DNA from: Pseudomonas viridiflava
GTDB taxonomy: Bacteria; Pseudomonadota; Gammaproteobacteria; Pseudomonadales; Pseudomonadaceae
NCBI RefSeq assembly: GCF_900580865.1
Contig: NZ_UTBZ01000026.1
Location: 62,001-126,000, forward strand
Reading direction: 5' to 3'
Length of the DNA: 64,000 nt
Numbering within the stretch: position 1 is the stretch's first letter; every line of letters starts with the position of its first letter. This document shows, one piece after another, positions 30,939-42,402 of the stretch. The notes beneath the pieces were generated by a model, which saw nothing but the letters and a program-made list of their open reading frames with translations, had not been told where the DNA came from and ran no database searches. The position numbers and the translations under genes are program-made.

Positions 30939-33317
30939 TCACTTCCTTAACGTGGCGTTCAACCTTTGTTCGAGCGAGGTGAGGATATTTTGCGTCGTCG
31001 AATTCACCTCATCGTCATTAAGAGTGCGCGATGGATGCTGCCAGGTCAAGCCAACTGCAAGGCTTTTTCTATCAGGATCAATACCTTTACCCTGATACAC
31101 GTCAAACAGCCTGAGATCTGTGAGCCATTCGCCTGCATTTTCACGGATTACGTCCAGTACAGCTGCGGACGCGACGTCTTTGTGCGCAATCAGTGCAAGG
31201 TCACGACGCACTTCAGGAAAGCGCGACAACTCGTGGAATTTCGGCATTTTACCGAGTGCCACTTCAGCCAGAACCAGCTCGAAAACGAAGACCGGACGAT
31301 CCAGACCCAAGGCTTTCGACAATTCCGGGTGGATGGCGCCGATGAAACCGACTTCACGCCCTTCGCGCTCGATACGCGCGGTTTGACCCGGGTGCAGCGC
31401 CGGGTGTTTGCCCGGAGCGAAAGTGAACGAATCCAGTGCACCGGCAAAGCCCAGCACCGCTTCCACGTCAGCTTTGACGTCGAAGAAATCGACGGTGTCG
31501 CGACCTTGCGCCCAGCCTTCCGGCAGACGGCTACCGCAAACTACACCGGACAGCATAGGCTCTTGCTTCAGGCCTTCCAGCTGACCAACAAAGCGCAGGC
31601 CGCTTTCGAACAGACGCACGCGATCCTGCTGACGGTTTAGGTTGTGCTGCAGCGCTTTGACCAGACCCGGCCACAGCGACGAACGCATGGCCGCCATGTC
31701 ATTGGAAATCGGATTGGCCAGCAACAACGGCTCGACGCCCGGGTTGAACAGTTCGAACTGACGCGGATCGATGAAGCTGTAAGTGATTGCTTCCTGGTAT
31801 CCACGAGCTACCAGCAGACGGCGCAGCTCCGGCAGATCACTACGCGCTTCTGCTTTGGCTTGCGGCGCCAGACGCGCTTGCGGGTAACGAACCGGCAGAC
31901 GGTTGTAACCGTACAGACGGGCCAGCTCTTCGATCAGATCGACTTCCAGGCTGATGTCGAAGCGATGGCTTGGCACTTCTACGCGCCACTGGCCTTCACC
32001 GTCGGCGGAAATACCGAGACCCAGGCCACCGAGCAAACGCTCAACCTGAGCGGAATCCATTTCCATACCGAGCATCTGAGTGATGCGCTGGGAACGCAGG
32101 GTGATCGGCGCGATCGACGGCAGATGCTGCTCGCTGACGGTCTCGATGATCGGGCCAGCTTCACCGCCAGTGATTTCCAGCAGCAGGCCAGTGGCGCGCT
32201 CCATGGCTTCACGGGCCAGTTGCCAGTCAACGCCACGCTCGTAGCGGTGCGATGCATCGGTGTGCAGGCCGTAGGAACGAGCCTTGCCAGCGACAGCGAT
32301 CTGGTCGAAGAATGCGGATTCCAGGAAGACATCACGGGTGGTCGCGGACACACCGCTGTGCTCGCCACCCATGACACCGGCAATCGCCAGCGCGCGGGTA
32401 TGGTCGGCGATCACCAGCGTATCGCTACGCAGGCTGACTTCCTGACCGTCGAGCAGCACCAGCTTCTCGCCCTCTTCCGCCATGCGCACACGAATGCCGC
32501 CATTGATTTCGGCGAGATCGAAAGCGTGCAGCGGCTGGCCCAGTTCGAGCATCACGTAGTTGGTGATGTCGACGGCCGCGTCGATGCTGCGCACGTCGGC
32601 GCGGCGCAGACGCTCAACCATCCACAGCGGCGTCGGCTTGGACAGATCAACGTTACGGATAACGCGACCCAGGTAACGTGGGCACGCGGCAGGCGCCAGC
32701 ACTTCTACCGAACGCACTTCGTCGTGCACGGCAGGAATGGTCATGACCACCGGACGGGTGACCGGTGCGTCGTACAGCGCGCCGACTTCACGGGCCAGAC
32801 CGGCCAGGGACAGGCAGTCGCCGCGGTTCGGGGTCAAGTCGACCTCGATGCTGGCGTCTTCCAGATCCAGATACACACGGAAATCTTCGCCCACCGGCGC
32901 ATCGGCCGGCAGTTCCATCAGGCCGTCATTGCCTTCACCGACCTGCAGCTCGGATTGCGAGCAGAGCATGCCGTTGGATTCGACGCCACGGAGTTTGGCT
33001 TTCTTGATCTTGAAATCGCCTGGCAGCTCAGCACCGATCATGGCGAACGGAATCTTCAGGCCCGGACGCACGTTTGGCGCACCGCACACGACCTGGAAGG
33101 TTTCCGCGCCATTGCTGACCTGGCAAACGCGCAACTTGTCGGCATCAGGGTGTTGCTCGGTGCTCAGCACCTCGCCCACTACCACGCCGCTGAATACACC
33201 GGCGGCCGGGGTCACGCTATCGACCTCCAGGCCAGCCATCGACAGACGAGCAACCAGCTCGTCGCGATTTACCTGCGGGCTAACCCAGCCACGCAGCCAT
33301 TGTTCACTGAATTTCAT
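30939..33317 (-). CDS. pheT: Phenylalanyl-tRNA synthetase beta subunit
   Basis: 792 residues, full length. N-terminal EMAP/tRNA-binding domain (KFSEQWLRGWVSP, VCGAPNVRPGL), B3/B4 editing domain, B5 domain, and C-terminal anticodon-binding ferredoxin fold. Works as an alpha2-beta2 enzyme with PheS. Lies 26 bases after pheS. Confidence 0.97.
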   Translation of the reverse strand: MKFSEQWLRGWVSPQVNRDELVARLSMAGLEVDSVTPAAGVFSGVVVGEVLSTEQHPDADKLRVCQVSNGAETFQVVCGAPNVRPGLKIPFAMIGAELPGDFKIKKAKLRGVESNGMLCSQSELQVGEGNDGLMELPADAPVGEDFRVYLDLEDASIEVDLTPNRGDCLSLAGLAREVGALYDAPVTRPVVMTIPAVHDEVRSVEVLAPAACPRYLGRVIRNVDLSKPTPLWMVERLRRADVRSIDAAVDITNYVMLELGQPLHAFDLAEINGGIRVRMAEEGEKLVLLDGQEVSLRSDTLVIADHTRALAIAGVMGGEHSGVSATTRDVFLESAFFDQIAVAGKARSYGLHTDASHRYERGVDWQLAREAMERATGLLLEITGGEAGPIIETVSEQHLPSIAPITLRSQRITQMLGMEMDSAQVERLLGGLGLGISADGEGQWRVEVPSHRFDISLEVDLIEELARLYGYNRLPVRYPQARLAPQAKAEARSDLPELRRLLVARGYQEAITYSFIDPRQFELFNPGVEPLLLANPISNDMAAMRSSLWPGLVKALQHNLNRQQDRVRLFESGLRFVGQLEGLKQEPMLSGVVCGSRLPEGWAQGRDTVDFFDVKADVEAVLGFAGALDSFTFAPGKHPALHPGQTARIEREGREVGFIGAIHPELSKALGLDRPVFVFELVLAEVALGKMPKFHELSRFPEVRRDLALIAHKDVASAAVLDVIRENAGEWLTDLRLFDVYQGKGIDPDRKSLAVGLTWQHPSRTLNDDEVNSTTQNILTSLEQRLNATLRK

Positions 33318-33343
33318 CCTGCTCTCCTAAGAATTCGTTACGA

Positions 33344-34414
<1,071 letters not shown>

Positions 34415-34469
34415 AAGACGTTTACCACCTGACCCCACGGAAGTGAGGCCGGGTGATTGTCGGGGGTAC

Positions 34470-34826
34470 TTAAGCCAAGGTGGCTTTAGCTTTCTCGACA
34501 ATCGCAGCAAACACCGCTTTTTCGTTCACTGCCAGATCAGCCAGAACCTTACGGTCGATCTCGATGGACGCTTTTTTCAGGCCAGCGATGAAACGGCTGT
34601 AGGACAGACCGTTAACACGAGCACCAGCGTTGATACGAGCGATCCACAGAGCGCGGAACTGACGTTTTTTCTGACGACGGTCACGGTAGGCGTATTGGCC
34701 TGCCTTGATTACCGCTTGCTTGGCAACACGGAATACGCGGGAGCGTGCGCCGTAGTAGCCTTTAGCAAGTTTCAGAATTTTTTTGTGACGCTTACGGGCA
34801 ATGACGCCACGCTTTACACGAGCCAT
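34470..34826 (-). CDS. rplT: 50S ribosomal protein L20
   Basis: 118 residues, highly basic, with [19 protein letters not shown] and [13 protein letters not shown] typical of L20. Binds 23S rRNA early in 50S assembly and in many bacteria represses its own operon. Follows rpmI by 28 bases. Confidence 0.98.
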   Translation of the reverse strand: MARVKRGVIARKRHKKILKLAKGYYGARSRVFRVAKQAVIKAGQYAYRDRRQKKRQFRALWIARINAGARVNGLSYSRFIAGLKKASIEIDRKVLADLAVNEKAVFAAIVEKAKATLA

Positions 34827-34854
34827 GAGTTACTTCCTCTATTCTTGACTAAAA

Positions 34855-35049
34855 TTAACGAAGGCGCAGCATGCGCTCGACTTTTGCCACGTCAGACGGA
34901 TGCAGCAAGCTGCTACCGCGCAGTTGACGCTTACGCTTGGTCGACATTTTAGTCAGGATGTGGCTCTTGAAAGCGTGCTTGTGCTTGATACCGTTAGCAG
35001 TTTTCAGAAACCGCTTAGCAGCACCACTTTTGGTTTTCATTTTTGGCAT
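34855..35049 (-). CDS. rpmI: 50S ribosomal protein L35
   Basis: 64 residues, basic, [20 protein letters not shown] at the N-terminus as in all L35 proteins. Middle gene of infC-rpmI-rplT. Confidence 0.98.
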   Translation of the reverse strand: MPKMKTKSGAAKRFLKTANGIKHKHAFKSHILTKMSTKRKRQLRGSSLLHPSDVAKVERMLRLR

Positions 35050-35109
35050 GTTCGGATACTCCGCATTCAGTTGATAAACATAATCAGAAGGCCTGCCGTG
35101 CCCTGTTGA

Positions 35110-35661
35110 TTACTTCTTCTTTTTCGGGGCGATGACCATGATCAGCTGGCGTCCTTCCATCTTAGGATGCTGTTCGACCGAACCGTACTCGAGCAGGTCA
35201 GCTTCAACCCGCTTGAGGAGTTCCATCCCCAGCTCCTGGTGGGCCATCTCACGGCCGCGGAATCGCAAGGATACCTTGGCCCTGTCCCCATCACTCAGGA
35301 AACGTACCAGGTTGCGCAGTTTTACCTGGTAATCCCCTTCCTCCGTCCCTGGACGAAACTTGATTTCTTTTACCTGAATCTGCTTCTGGTTTTTCTTGGC
35401 TGCGGCAACCTGTTTCTTCTTCTCGAAGATCGATTTGCCGTAGTCCATCAGTTTGCAAACAGGGGGTACTGCATCGGCGGAAATTTCCACCAAATCCAGT
35501 TTGGCCTCTTCAGCCTTAAGAAGCGCGTCTTCAATTGACACAATCCCAAGCTGTTCACCTTCAGCGCCAATTAACCGAACCTCGCGTGCCGAGATATTCT
35601 CGTTGATCGGGGCTTTCGGTGCAGCTCGTTTATCTTGTCTCATTTCACGCTTAATAATAAT
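35110..35661 (-). CDS. infC: Translation initiation factor IF-3, ATT start
   Basis: 183 residues when begun at the ATT at 35661, the usual family length; the first ATG (35643) would lose six residues. Upstream codons ATT ATT ATT AAG CGT GAA ATG match the conserved N-terminus. The ATT start lets IF-3 limit its own synthesis, since it rejects non-standard starts. N-domain [15 protein letters not shown]-domain [17 protein letters not shown]. The start overlaps the thrS stop (TAATT). Confidence 0.95.
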   Translation of the reverse strand: MIIKREMRQDKRAAPKAPINENISAREVRLIGAEGEQLGIVSIEDALLKAEEAKLDLVEISADAVPPVCKLMDYGKSIFEKKKQVAAAKKNQKQIQVKEIKFRPGTEEGDYQVKLRNLVRFLSDGDRAKVSLRFRGREMAHQELGMELLKRVEADLLEYGSVEQHPKMEGRQLIMVIAPKKKK

Positions 35662-37583
35662 TACTCCGAATCTGGGCGACCACGCCGGGAAACCGCTTGC
35701 GCGAGAAACTCAGCGAACTGGGCGACGGGCATCGAGCCCAGGTCAGCACCTTCACGAGTACGCACAGCGACAGTCTGCATCTCGACTTCCTTATCTCCGA
35801 TAACCAAAAGATAGGGAACCTTGAGCAAAGTATGCTCGCGGATTTTAAAGCCGATCTTTTCATTTCTCAAGTCGGACTTGGCACGAAATCCGCTTTCGTT
35901 GAGAGTTTTTTCAACTTCTGCAACAAAATCTGCCTGTTTATCAGTGATATTCATGATCACCGCCTGGGTTGGCGCAAGCCACGCAGGGAACGCACCTTCG
36001 TAGTGCTCGATCAGAATCCCGACGAAACGCTCGAAGGAACCGAGGATCGCACGGTGCAACATCACTGGGTGTTTGCGGCTGTTGTCTTCAGAGACGTATT
36101 CAGCGCCCAAACGGACAGGCAGGTTAAAATCGAGCTGCAGAGTACCACATTGCCAGACCCGACCAAGGCAGTCTTTCAGCGAGAATTCGATCTTCGGACC
36201 GTAGAACGCACCCTCACCCGGCTGCAGATCGTACGGCAGGCCCGCAGAATCAAGGGCTGCAGCCAATGCAGCTTCAGCGCGATCCCACAGTTCGTCGGAA
36301 CCGACGCGTTTTTCCGGACGAGTGGACAGTTTCATCTCGACGTCGGTGAAGCCGAAGTCACGATAAACGTCCATGGTCAGCTTGATGAACGCAGCGGATT
36401 CAGCCTGCATCTGCTCTTCTGTGCAGAAGATGTGGGCGTCGTCCTGAGTGAACGCACGTACGCGCATGATGCCGTGCAACGCACCCGACGGCTCGTTACG
36501 GTGGCAGGCACCGAACTCGGCCAGACGCATCGGCAGCTCGCGGTAGCTCTTCAGGCCCTGATTGAACACCTGCACGTGGCATGGGCAGTTCATTGGCTTG
36601 ATGGCGTAGTCGCGGTTTTCCGACTGCGTGGTGAACATGTTGTCGGCGTAGTTGGCCCAGTGCCCGGATTTCTCCCACAGGCTGCGGTCAACCACTTGCG
36701 GCGTCTTGATCTCAAGATAGCCGTTGTCGCGCTGGATCTTGCGCATGTACTGCTCGAGCACCTGGTACAGAGTCCAGCCGTTCGGGTGCCAGAACACCAT
36801 GCCCGGGGATTCTTCCTGGGTGTGGAACAGGCCCAGACGCTTGCCGATCTTGCGGTGATCGCGCTTTTCAGCTTCTTCGATGCGCTGGATGTAAGCCGCC
36901 AGTTGCTTCTTGTCTGCCCAAGCGGTGCCGTAAACGCGCTGCAATTGCTCGTTCTTGGCGTCGCCGCGCCAGTAGGCACCGGACAGCTTGGTCAGCTTGA
37001 AGGATTTCAGGAAGCGGGTGTTCGGCACATGCGGACCGCGGCACATGTCGACGTATTCTTCGTGATAGTACAGACCCATGGCCTGTTCGTTCGGCATGTC
37101 CTCGACCAGGCGCAACTTGTAGTCTTCGCCACGGGCCTTGAACACTTCGATCACTTCGGCGCGCGGAGTGACTTTCTTGATGACGTCGTAATCTTTTTCG
37201 ATCAGCTGCTGCATGCGCTGTTCGATAGCAGCCATGTCGTCCGGAGTGAAAGGACGTTCGAAGGCGATGTCGTAATAGAAGCCTTCGTCGATGACCGGCC
37301 CGATGACCATTTTCGCAGTCGGGTACAGCTGCTTGACCGCGTGGCCAACCAGGTGAGCGCAAGAGTGGCGAATGATCTCCAGCCCCTCTTCATCCTTTGG
37401 CGTAATGATTTGCAGGGTCGCGTCACTGCTGATGATGTCGCTGGCGTCGACCAGTTGACCGTTGACCTTGCCGGCCAGCGTGGCTTTGGCCAGACCAGCA
37501 CCAATGGATGCGGCGACCTCGGCTACGGAAACCGGGTGATCGAATGAACGTTGACTGCCGTCGGGAAGAGTAATAGTTGGCAT
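35661..37583 (-). CDS. thrS: Threonyl-tRNA synthetase
   Basis: 640 residues from ATG 37583, with AGGAGAGGAGG upstream. TGS domain ([10 protein letters not shown]), editing domain with [16 protein letters not shown], class II core with [21 protein letters not shown] (read [21 protein letters not shown]) and zinc-binding Cys in MNCPCHV, then the anticodon-binding domain. First gene of the translation operon. Confidence 0.97.
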   Translation of the reverse strand: MPTITLPDGSQRSFDHPVSVAEVAASIGAGLAKATLAGKVNGQLVDASDIISSDATLQIITPKDEEGLEIIRHSCAHLVGHAVKQLYPTAKMVIGPVIDEGFYYDIAFERPFTPDDMAAIEQRMQQLIEKDYDVIKKVTPRAEVIEVFKARGEDYKLRLVEDMPNEQAMGLYYHEEYVDMCRGPHVPNTRFLKSFKLTKLSGAYWRGDAKNEQLQRVYGTAWADKKQLAAYIQRIEEAEKRDHRKIGKRLGLFHTQEESPGMVFWHPNGWTLYQVLEQYMRKIQRDNGYLEIKTPQVVDRSLWEKSGHWANYADNMFTTQSENRDYAIKPMNCPCHVQVFNQGLKSYRELPMRLAEFGACHRNEPSGALHGIMRVRAFTQDDAHIFCTEEQMQAESAAFIKLTMDVYRDFGFTDVEMKLSTRPEKRVGSDELWDRAEAALAAALDSAGLPYDLQPGEGAFYGPKIEFSLKDCLGRVWQCGTLQLDFNLPVRLGAEYVSEDNSRKHPVMLHRAILGSFERFVGILIEHYEGAFPAWLAPTQAVIMNITDKQADFVAEVEKTLNESGFRAKSDLRNEKIGFKIREHTLLKVPYLLVIGDKEVEMQTVAVRTREGADLGSMPVAQFAEFLAQAVSRRGRPDSE

Positions 37584-37954
37584 GGCGCCTCCTCTCCTAG
37601 TGGTGACCCCTACCAAAGGTCACGTGGGTTGGGATGAGCCAGTACAAGATCCGATCCAGGCCATTCAATGACGAACGCCTGCCTTACAGCGGCAGGAGCC
37701 TTGCGGCCAACCGGAAAACCGAACCAGAGTGACTGGGATTCAAATCGAAATATTCGCACATTGACCGCTGCCGGGACTGAAGGTCATCCGGAGCCTGAGA
37801 ACGCTTGAGCCCGGCATGCTAGCACAGATGAGCGGTCACTTATGCCTATGTTTGATCAGAAGGCAAATCGTCTGTTTTTATGCCAGAGTGCTGAACTTGA
37901 TGGCCCCTTCAGCCCTCAGATAACAAGACATTGACCCACAAGGAGCATCCTCGC
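37584..37954. other. Divergent intergenic region upstream of thrS
   Basis: 371 bases. It holds a hairpin in the thrS leader (GTGACC ... GGGTCAC near 37608-37628) and a CCTGCC/GGCAGG hairpin near 37678-37697, either of which could act in thrS control. No RNA gene was recognised; a TTCAAATC near 37739 lacks tRNA stems. Confidence 0.4.
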
Positions 37955-38257
37955 ATGCGTCTGAATACCCTGTTCGCCGTAGTCGCCCCTATCGTTATGC
38001 TGCTGCCGCTGAGCGCCCACGCCGACTGGCCGAAGGGCGAGCGCGAGAAGTACATGGCCCAGTGCACCCAGGCGGCGACTCCGCAAATTGGCGCTGCTGC
38101 GGCCAAATCGCACTGCGCTTGTGGCGCTGATGCCATCAAGTCTTATCCTGCAGCCGACATCCAGGCGCTGATGGACAACAAGGCCACCCCTGAATTGCAA
38201 CAGAAAGCGTTGGGCCAAATTGCCAAATGCAAGGCAAATACCCCGGCTAAAAAGTGA
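37955..38257 (+). CDS. Small exported protein with conserved cysteines
   Basis: 100 residues with a signal peptide (LFAVVAPIVMLLPLSAHA). Mature chain is helical with Cys in YMAQCTQAA, KSHCACGAD and AKCKAN, which could form disulfides or bind a ligand. AAGGAG upstream. No named family recognised; probably periplasmic. Confidence 0.75.
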   Translation: MRLNTLFAVVAPIVMLLPLSAHADWPKGEREKYMAQCTQAATPQIGAAAAKSHCACGADAIKSYPAADIQALMDNKATPELQQKALGQIAKCKANTPAKK

Positions 38258-38545
38258 TCAAAAAGGTCTTTTGAGTCGGCTCAGCGCCTCTAAAAAGGGC
38301 TGATTTTGAGCCTTTTCAGACGATTTATGCAGGTTTTACAGGTTTTTTTATTGTCTTTACGTTCCGCGCAAAGCCTTGTAAACCGGGGCTTTCAGCCGAA
38401 ACCAGCAGTAAAGAAAACACGACTGATTGGCAAACAGCACGTCCGGGGGGCTACCAAACCGAACATTTCGACTATGATACCCGGGTGTGCCCAGTTGGCC
38501 TGAGCAGCACAGTACTGAAAAATATATGTTTCTTGGAGATACACC
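38258..38545. promoter_or_regulatory. Long 5' region of the cold-shock gene
   Basis: 288 bases without a gene. Cold-shock genes of the CspA type usually have a long structured leader that controls translation by temperature; the AT-rich stretch near 38318-38360 fits, but I cannot place the promoter. TCTTGGAGAT just before 38546 is the ribosome binding site. Confidence 0.45.
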
Positions 38546-38758
38546 ATGTCTAATCGCCAAACCGGCACCGTTAAGTGGTTCAACGATGAAAAAGGCTTCG
38601 GCTTCATCACTCCTCAAGGTGGCGGTGACGACCTGTTCGTACACTTCAAAGCTATCGAATCCGACGGTTTCAAAAGCCTGAAAGAAGGCCAGACCGTCTC
38701 TTTCGTGGCTGAGAAAGGCCAAAAGGGTATGCAAGCTGCACAGGTTCGCCCAGAGTAA
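38546..38758 (+). CDS. CspA-family cold-shock protein
   Basis: 70 residues. RNP1 KGFGFITP and RNP2 DLFVHFKAI motifs, one S1-like cold-shock domain. Binds single-stranded RNA and DNA as a chaperone. Several paralogues occur in Pseudomonas, so the exact name (CspA, CapA, CapB) is left open. Confidence 0.95.
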   Translation: MSNRQTGTVKWFNDEKGFGFITPQGGGDDLFVHFKAIESDGFKSLKEGQTVSFVAEKGQKGMQAAQVRPE

Positions 38759-38777
38759 TTTCTCGGCGCACTAAAAA

Positions 38778-38804
38778 AACCCCGTCCATGTGACGGGGTT
38801 TTTT
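38778..38804 (+). terminator. Terminator of the cold-shock gene
   Basis: Arms AACCCCGTC and GACGGGGTT with loop CATGT, then TTTT; A-run upstream makes it bidirectional, also serving the I78 inhibitor gene. Confidence 0.9.
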
Positions 38805-38830
38805 ATGCCTGCAACAAAAGCGCTGTGTGA

Positions 38831-39148
38831 TCAGCCGCAGTTGACGCGAGTGATCACCAGATTGTTGTCGGTGTTCAGATTCAGGCGGTCAGAGCGGTAC
38901 TCGAGCGTGATCATGTCGTTCGGCTTGAGAAAGCGGGCATTTTGCGCCCCGGCTTTGTTGCGTGCCTGCTCCAGCAGCTCTGGCGAAGCTTTCTTGCCAA
39001 TGGCGAACTCCGCCGCCGATGCTTCACAGCGGCTATGACCGGCTTCGGTCGCCACAGATTCCTTTGCCGACTCGCTGGAGGTCGTGCTGCAACCGGCCAA
39101 CATCACAGCGGCCATAAGTGCACCCAGTGTCGCGAACTTCAAAGGCAT
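38831..39148 (-). CDS. I78-family peptidase inhibitor lipoprotein
   Basis: 105 residues. Lipoprotein signal with LAGC lipobox (Cys near 20). The C-terminal part FLKPNDMITLEYRSDRLNLN then VITRVNCG matches the I78 inhibitor family (elastase/subtilisin inhibitors). Anchored in the envelope, it could protect against proteases. Confidence 0.82.
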   Translation of the reverse strand: MPLKFATLGALMAAVMLAGCSTTSSESAKESVATEAGHSRCEASAAEFAIGKKASPELLEQARNKAGAQNARFLKPNDMITLEYRSDRLNLNTDNNLVITRVNCG

Positions 39149-39317
39149 GAAGCCTCCTTGTTTTCTAAATGGTTAAGCTGAGATCGTGCGACCGCCGTTC
39201 CGGCATTTGGTTTCACGGCCAAGGCCATCACCCTGCCCCACGACCGGAAAAACGCCGAGTGTGCCTGAGCGGCATGCGTCACTTCATCAATCAATCGTGA
39301 CTGAATATTAACGGCGA

Positions 39318-39623
39318 TCAGTAGACGTCGATGTAGTCATACGGTGGATTCGGCCAGTTATCCTTCAGCGCGTTGAAAATCTGCATCACCCACACCTCGT
39401 CACTGGCCGCGACATTGCCCACGTAGCCCGAGCCCTTGGCCCAGGTTTCCAGGCGAAACAGCAAGCCGTCGATATCCTGCCCACCGGTAACGCCGGAGGA
39501 AATGTAAGCGATACCGCCCTTGGTCACGCGCAGTTGCGTGTGTTCGTCATCACTGGCCGAGGCGAGCAACTGGCGCACTGCGTCGAGTGTGAGGCCGCCA
39601 GGGGTGTTCAAATCGATCTGCAC
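39318..39623 (-). CDS. Hypothetical protein
   Basis: 101 residues with MQIDLNTPGGLTLDAVRQLLA, then LRVTKGGIAYISSGVTGGQD and a Trp-rich end (AKGSGYVGNVAASDEVWVMQ, NWPNPPYDYID). No signal peptide. Appears conserved-looking but I do not recognise the family. Confidence 0.65.
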   Translation of the reverse strand: MQIDLNTPGGLTLDAVRQLLASASDDEHTQLRVTKGGIAYISSGVTGGQDIDGLLFRLETWAKGSGYVGNVAASDEVWVMQIFNALKDNWPNPPYDYIDVY

Positions 39624-39754
39624 AGCACGATCCTTGAAAAGCCTTAAAAGACCAAGTGTCGCATAGCGCTCCGCTCATGCCTAAGTCGCAGTGCCAAATG
39701 TCCGGCAAAATGGTTAACTCAAACCCAGGATCTTCCGACTTTTCGAGCGCTCTC

Positions 39755-39967
39755 ATGACCACCATCAGCATCGACGCCGCCATTAATGCCAAATGGGCAG
39801 ACGGACACAGCTCTTACAGCCCGGGAACCACCGAGGAGCTTGCGCTGATTGGTATAGATCTATTGGTCAAAGAGTTGGGCACTGAAGCGGCCAAGCAATT
39901 CATCAAGCAGATTTTCGAGCGTTACCCGACCGAACAGGTCGCGCATGAACACGCAGAGAAGGGATAA
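39755..39967 (+). CDS. Small hypothetical protein
   Basis: 70 residues from ATG 39755, chosen because the sequence becomes protein-like from MTTISIDAAINAKWADG. Helical core EELALIGIDLLVKELG then AAKQFIKQIFERYP. Ribosome binding site weak (GAGCG). No family recognised. Confidence 0.6.
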   Translation: MTTISIDAAINAKWADGHSSYSPGTTEELALIGIDLLVKELGTEAAKQFIKQIFERYPTEQVAHEHAEKG

Positions 39968-39990
39968 AACCCGCAGGCTGGCACCTGCGG
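39965..39990 (-). terminator. Terminator of the ribose operon
   Basis: Arms CCCGCAGG and CCTGCGGG around CTGGCA, followed on the minus strand by TTTTATCC. Stands 10 bases after the nucleoside hydrolase stop. Confidence 0.75.
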
Positions 39991-39999
39991 GCGAATGAT

Positions 40000-41028
40000 T
40001 TACTTCAGGCGCTTCAGACGCTCGGTCAGCAAGTCAAAGAAGCCTTGCGCGTCGCCATTCTCTACCCAAAAGGCATTCTTTGGCGCCTTCAGGCCGTCGT
40101 ACCAATCGACAATGGTCTGGCCAAACGTCGGCCCTTCGCGGCTATCAACAACGACATTCACCGAACGACCGGTGAACAGCTCAGGCTTGAGCAAGTAAGC
40201 CACGACCGTCGCGTCATGCACCGGGCCACCTGGAATACCGTAGTGCTCCATGTCGCCTTTGATGTACTCATTGAGAATGTCGCCGACAATCTTGCTGGCG
40301 TTGTTGTTCAGCGCAGCGATCTGTTTCAGGCGTGCATCACTGGTGAGGATCTTGTGGGTCACGTCCAGCGGCAGGTAAGTCAGTTTCACGCCGCTTTTCA
40401 GCACGACCTCAGCCGCTTGCGGGTCAGCAAACAGGTTGAATTCCGCCACCGGGGTAATGTTGCCGCCGTTGAAGTGCGCACCGCCCATGATCACCACTTC
40501 CTTGATACCCTGAACGATTTCAGGCTCCTGGATCAGCGCCAGCGCCAGATTGGTCTGTGGGCCGAGCATGGCGATAGTGATGCTGTGTGGCTTGGCTTTT
40601 TTCAGGGTATCGATCAGGTAGTTGACGGCATTGCCTTCAGCCAGCCCCTTTTTCGGTTCATGCACGGTGACACCCGACAGGCCTTCCTTGCCATGGATGT
40701 TCTCGGCATAGATCGGCGTGCGCATCAGCGGCTTTGGCGCACCCGCATAAACCGGTACGTCTTCGCGCCCTGCCCACTCGCGAGCCAGGCGCGCGTTACG
40801 CGACGTCTTGTCGAGACGCACGTTGCCGGCCACGGTGGTCAGCGCGCGAATATTCAGTTCGTCCGGCGAGGCCAGCGCGAACAGCAAGGCGACCACGTCG
40901 TCGGCACCCGGGTCGGTGTCAATGATCAGGTCGATTTTTTCCGCCGCGTGAGCGCCGGTGGCAGAGATAACGGACAAAAGCAGCAGGCTCCGGAGCAGTT
41001 GGTGCAGTTTCTGAGCATAGCGTTGCAT
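40000..41028 (-). CDS. Exported nucleoside hydrolase of the ribose operon
   Basis: 342 residues. A signal peptide (LLRSLLLLSVISATGAHA) precedes the nucleoside hydrolase fold: Ca-binding IIDTDPGADDVVAL near residue 35, AMLGPQTNLALAL, EVVIMGG near 165 and the catalytic-region HDATVVAYLL near 270. It splits ribonucleosides to base plus ribose. Export is unusual; being the last gene of rbsBACRKD, it would release ribose in the periplasm for RbsB to capture. Confidence 0.88.
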   Translation of the reverse strand: MQRYAQKLHQLLRSLLLLSVISATGAHAAEKIDLIIDTDPGADDVVALLFALASPDELNIRALTTVAGNVRLDKTSRNARLAREWAGREDVPVYAGAPKPLMRTPIYAENIHGKEGLSGVTVHEPKKGLAEGNAVNYLIDTLKKAKPHSITIAMLGPQTNLALALIQEPEIVQGIKEVVIMGGAHFNGGNITPVAEFNLFADPQAAEVVLKSGVKLTYLPLDVTHKILTSDARLKQIAALNNNASKIVGDILNEYIKGDMEHYGIPGGPVHDATVVAYLLKPELFTGRSVNVVVDSREGPTFGQTIVDWYDGLKAPKNAFWVENGDAQGFFDLLTERLKRLK

Positions 41029-41059
41029 GGCGCATTCCTTGTGCTTGTGAAATCAAAAG

Positions 41060-41464
41060 TTAAAAGGTAACTCCAGCGACCAGCACGATGTTGCAGTACG
41101 GCTGACATTCGCCTGTACGAACAATCGCCCGAGCCTGTCGGCTGAGCACCTTGAATTGCTCATGACCGAGCAGATCGCGACGCCCTAAAGCGCCCTCTTC
41201 ATTCAACGCGTCCAGCGCAGTCAGTGCGGTCGGTTGCTTGTCGAAGATCTCTTTGGCCAACACATGGCTTTCCACCTGCATCTCGCTGAGCACGACCTTC
41301 AGGGTGCTGACGAAATCCGGGACGCCGTGGGTCAGCGCCAGATCAATCAACTCGACGCCCGGCGGCACTGGCAGCCCGGCATCACCAATCACCACCATGT
41401 CGCCATGGCCCAGGGAAGCGATCAGCCGCGACAATGCGACGTTAAGCAGAGGAGTCTTTTTCAT
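41060..41464 (-). CDS. rbsD: D-ribose pyranase
   Basis: 134 residues. [22 protein letters not shown] at the N-terminus carries the catalytic His and Asp of RbsD. Converts beta-ribopyranose to ribofuranose for RbsK. Overlaps the rbsK stop by ATGA. Confidence 0.95.
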   Translation of the reverse strand: MKKTPLLNVALSRLIASLGHGDMVVIGDAGLPVPPGVELIDLALTHGVPDFVSTLKVVLSEMQVESHVLAKEIFDKQPTALTALDALNEEGALGRRDLLGHEQFKVLSRQARAIVRTGECQPYCNIVLVAGVTF

Positions 41465-42378
41465 GCGGGTTTAAAGGCCTGTACGTCGGATAGGGTTGGG
41501 ATGGACGGCTGCGCGCCGGCGCGGGTTACCGACAGCGCGGCGGCAATCTGCCCGTAGCGAATCGCCTCGGCCTCGGATTTGCCATTGGCCAGCGCCGCCG
41601 CAAAGCCACCGACAAAAGTATCTCCGGCGGCGGTGGTGTCGACAGCCTTCACTTTCGGCGCCGGGAAATGCTCAAAGCTCTGGCCGTTAGCGAACAGCGA
41701 ACCTTGAGCACCGAGGGTAATGATGACTTTACCCGCCCCCATGGTGATCAGTTGGCTGGCGGCACTTTCTGCGCTTTCCAGCGAGTCCACCGGCAATCCG
41801 CTCAACACGGTTGCTTCGCTCTCGTTGGGGATCAGGTAATCGACCGCGGCAAACCAGTCTGCCGGCAGTGGACGACTGGCCGGTGCCGGATTGAGGATGA
41901 CGATTTTGCCCAGTGCACGCGCACGCTTGAGTGCATGCCCCACCGTGGCATCCGGAATTTCGAGTTGGCAGATGATCACGTCGGCGGCTTGCAGCACCGC
42001 ATCAAACCGGTCGATCACTGCGGGCGTCATTGCGCCGTTGGCGCCGGCGACGATGACAATGGCGTTCTGACTGTTGTCATCGACCACGATCAATGCCACA
42101 CCACTGGAATCAGCGACTGTGCTGACGGCCTGACAATCGATCTGCTCGGCCAACAAGGCGTCACGCAATTGCACGCCATAGTCGTCATTGCCAACGCAAC
42201 CGACCATCGCCACCTGCGCACCCAAACGCGCTGCGGCCACCGCCTGATTGGCGCCCTTGCCACCGGAAACCGTGGCAAACGAATGACCGATCAGCGTTTC
42301 ACCGCCTACCGGCAGTCTCGGCGCCCGGGTCACCAGATCCATGTTCAGGCTGCCTATTACCACTACATTTGCTGGCAT
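41461..42378 (-). CDS. rbsK: Ribokinase
   Basis: 305 residues. PfkB fold: [34 protein letters not shown] substrate region, and the ATP/catalytic motif [18 protein letters not shown] near 250 (Asp base). Phosphorylates ribose at O5. Confidence 0.96.
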   Translation of the reverse strand: MPANVVVIGSLNMDLVTRAPRLPVGGETLIGHSFATVSGGKGANQAVAAARLGAQVAMVGCVGNDDYGVQLRDALLAEQIDCQAVSTVADSSGVALIVVDDNSQNAIVIVAGANGAMTPAVIDRFDAVLQAADVIICQLEIPDATVGHALKRARALGKIVILNPAPASRPLPADWFAAVDYLIPNESEATVLSGLPVDSLESAESAASQLITMGAGKVIITLGAQGSLFANGQSFEHFPAPKVKAVDTTAAGDTFVGGFAAALANGKSEAEAIRYGQIAAALSVTRAGAQPSIPTLSDVQAFKPA

Positions 42379-42402
42379 ACATCATTACTCGTCAATTCGG
42401 TT

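Noticed and set aside
35697..37547. 616-codon open frame opposite thrS
   Set aside because: Antisense shadow of thrS.
37735..37750. Possible tRNA T-loop (TTCAAATC) upstream of thrS
   Set aside because: No acceptor, D or anticodon stems could be formed around it.
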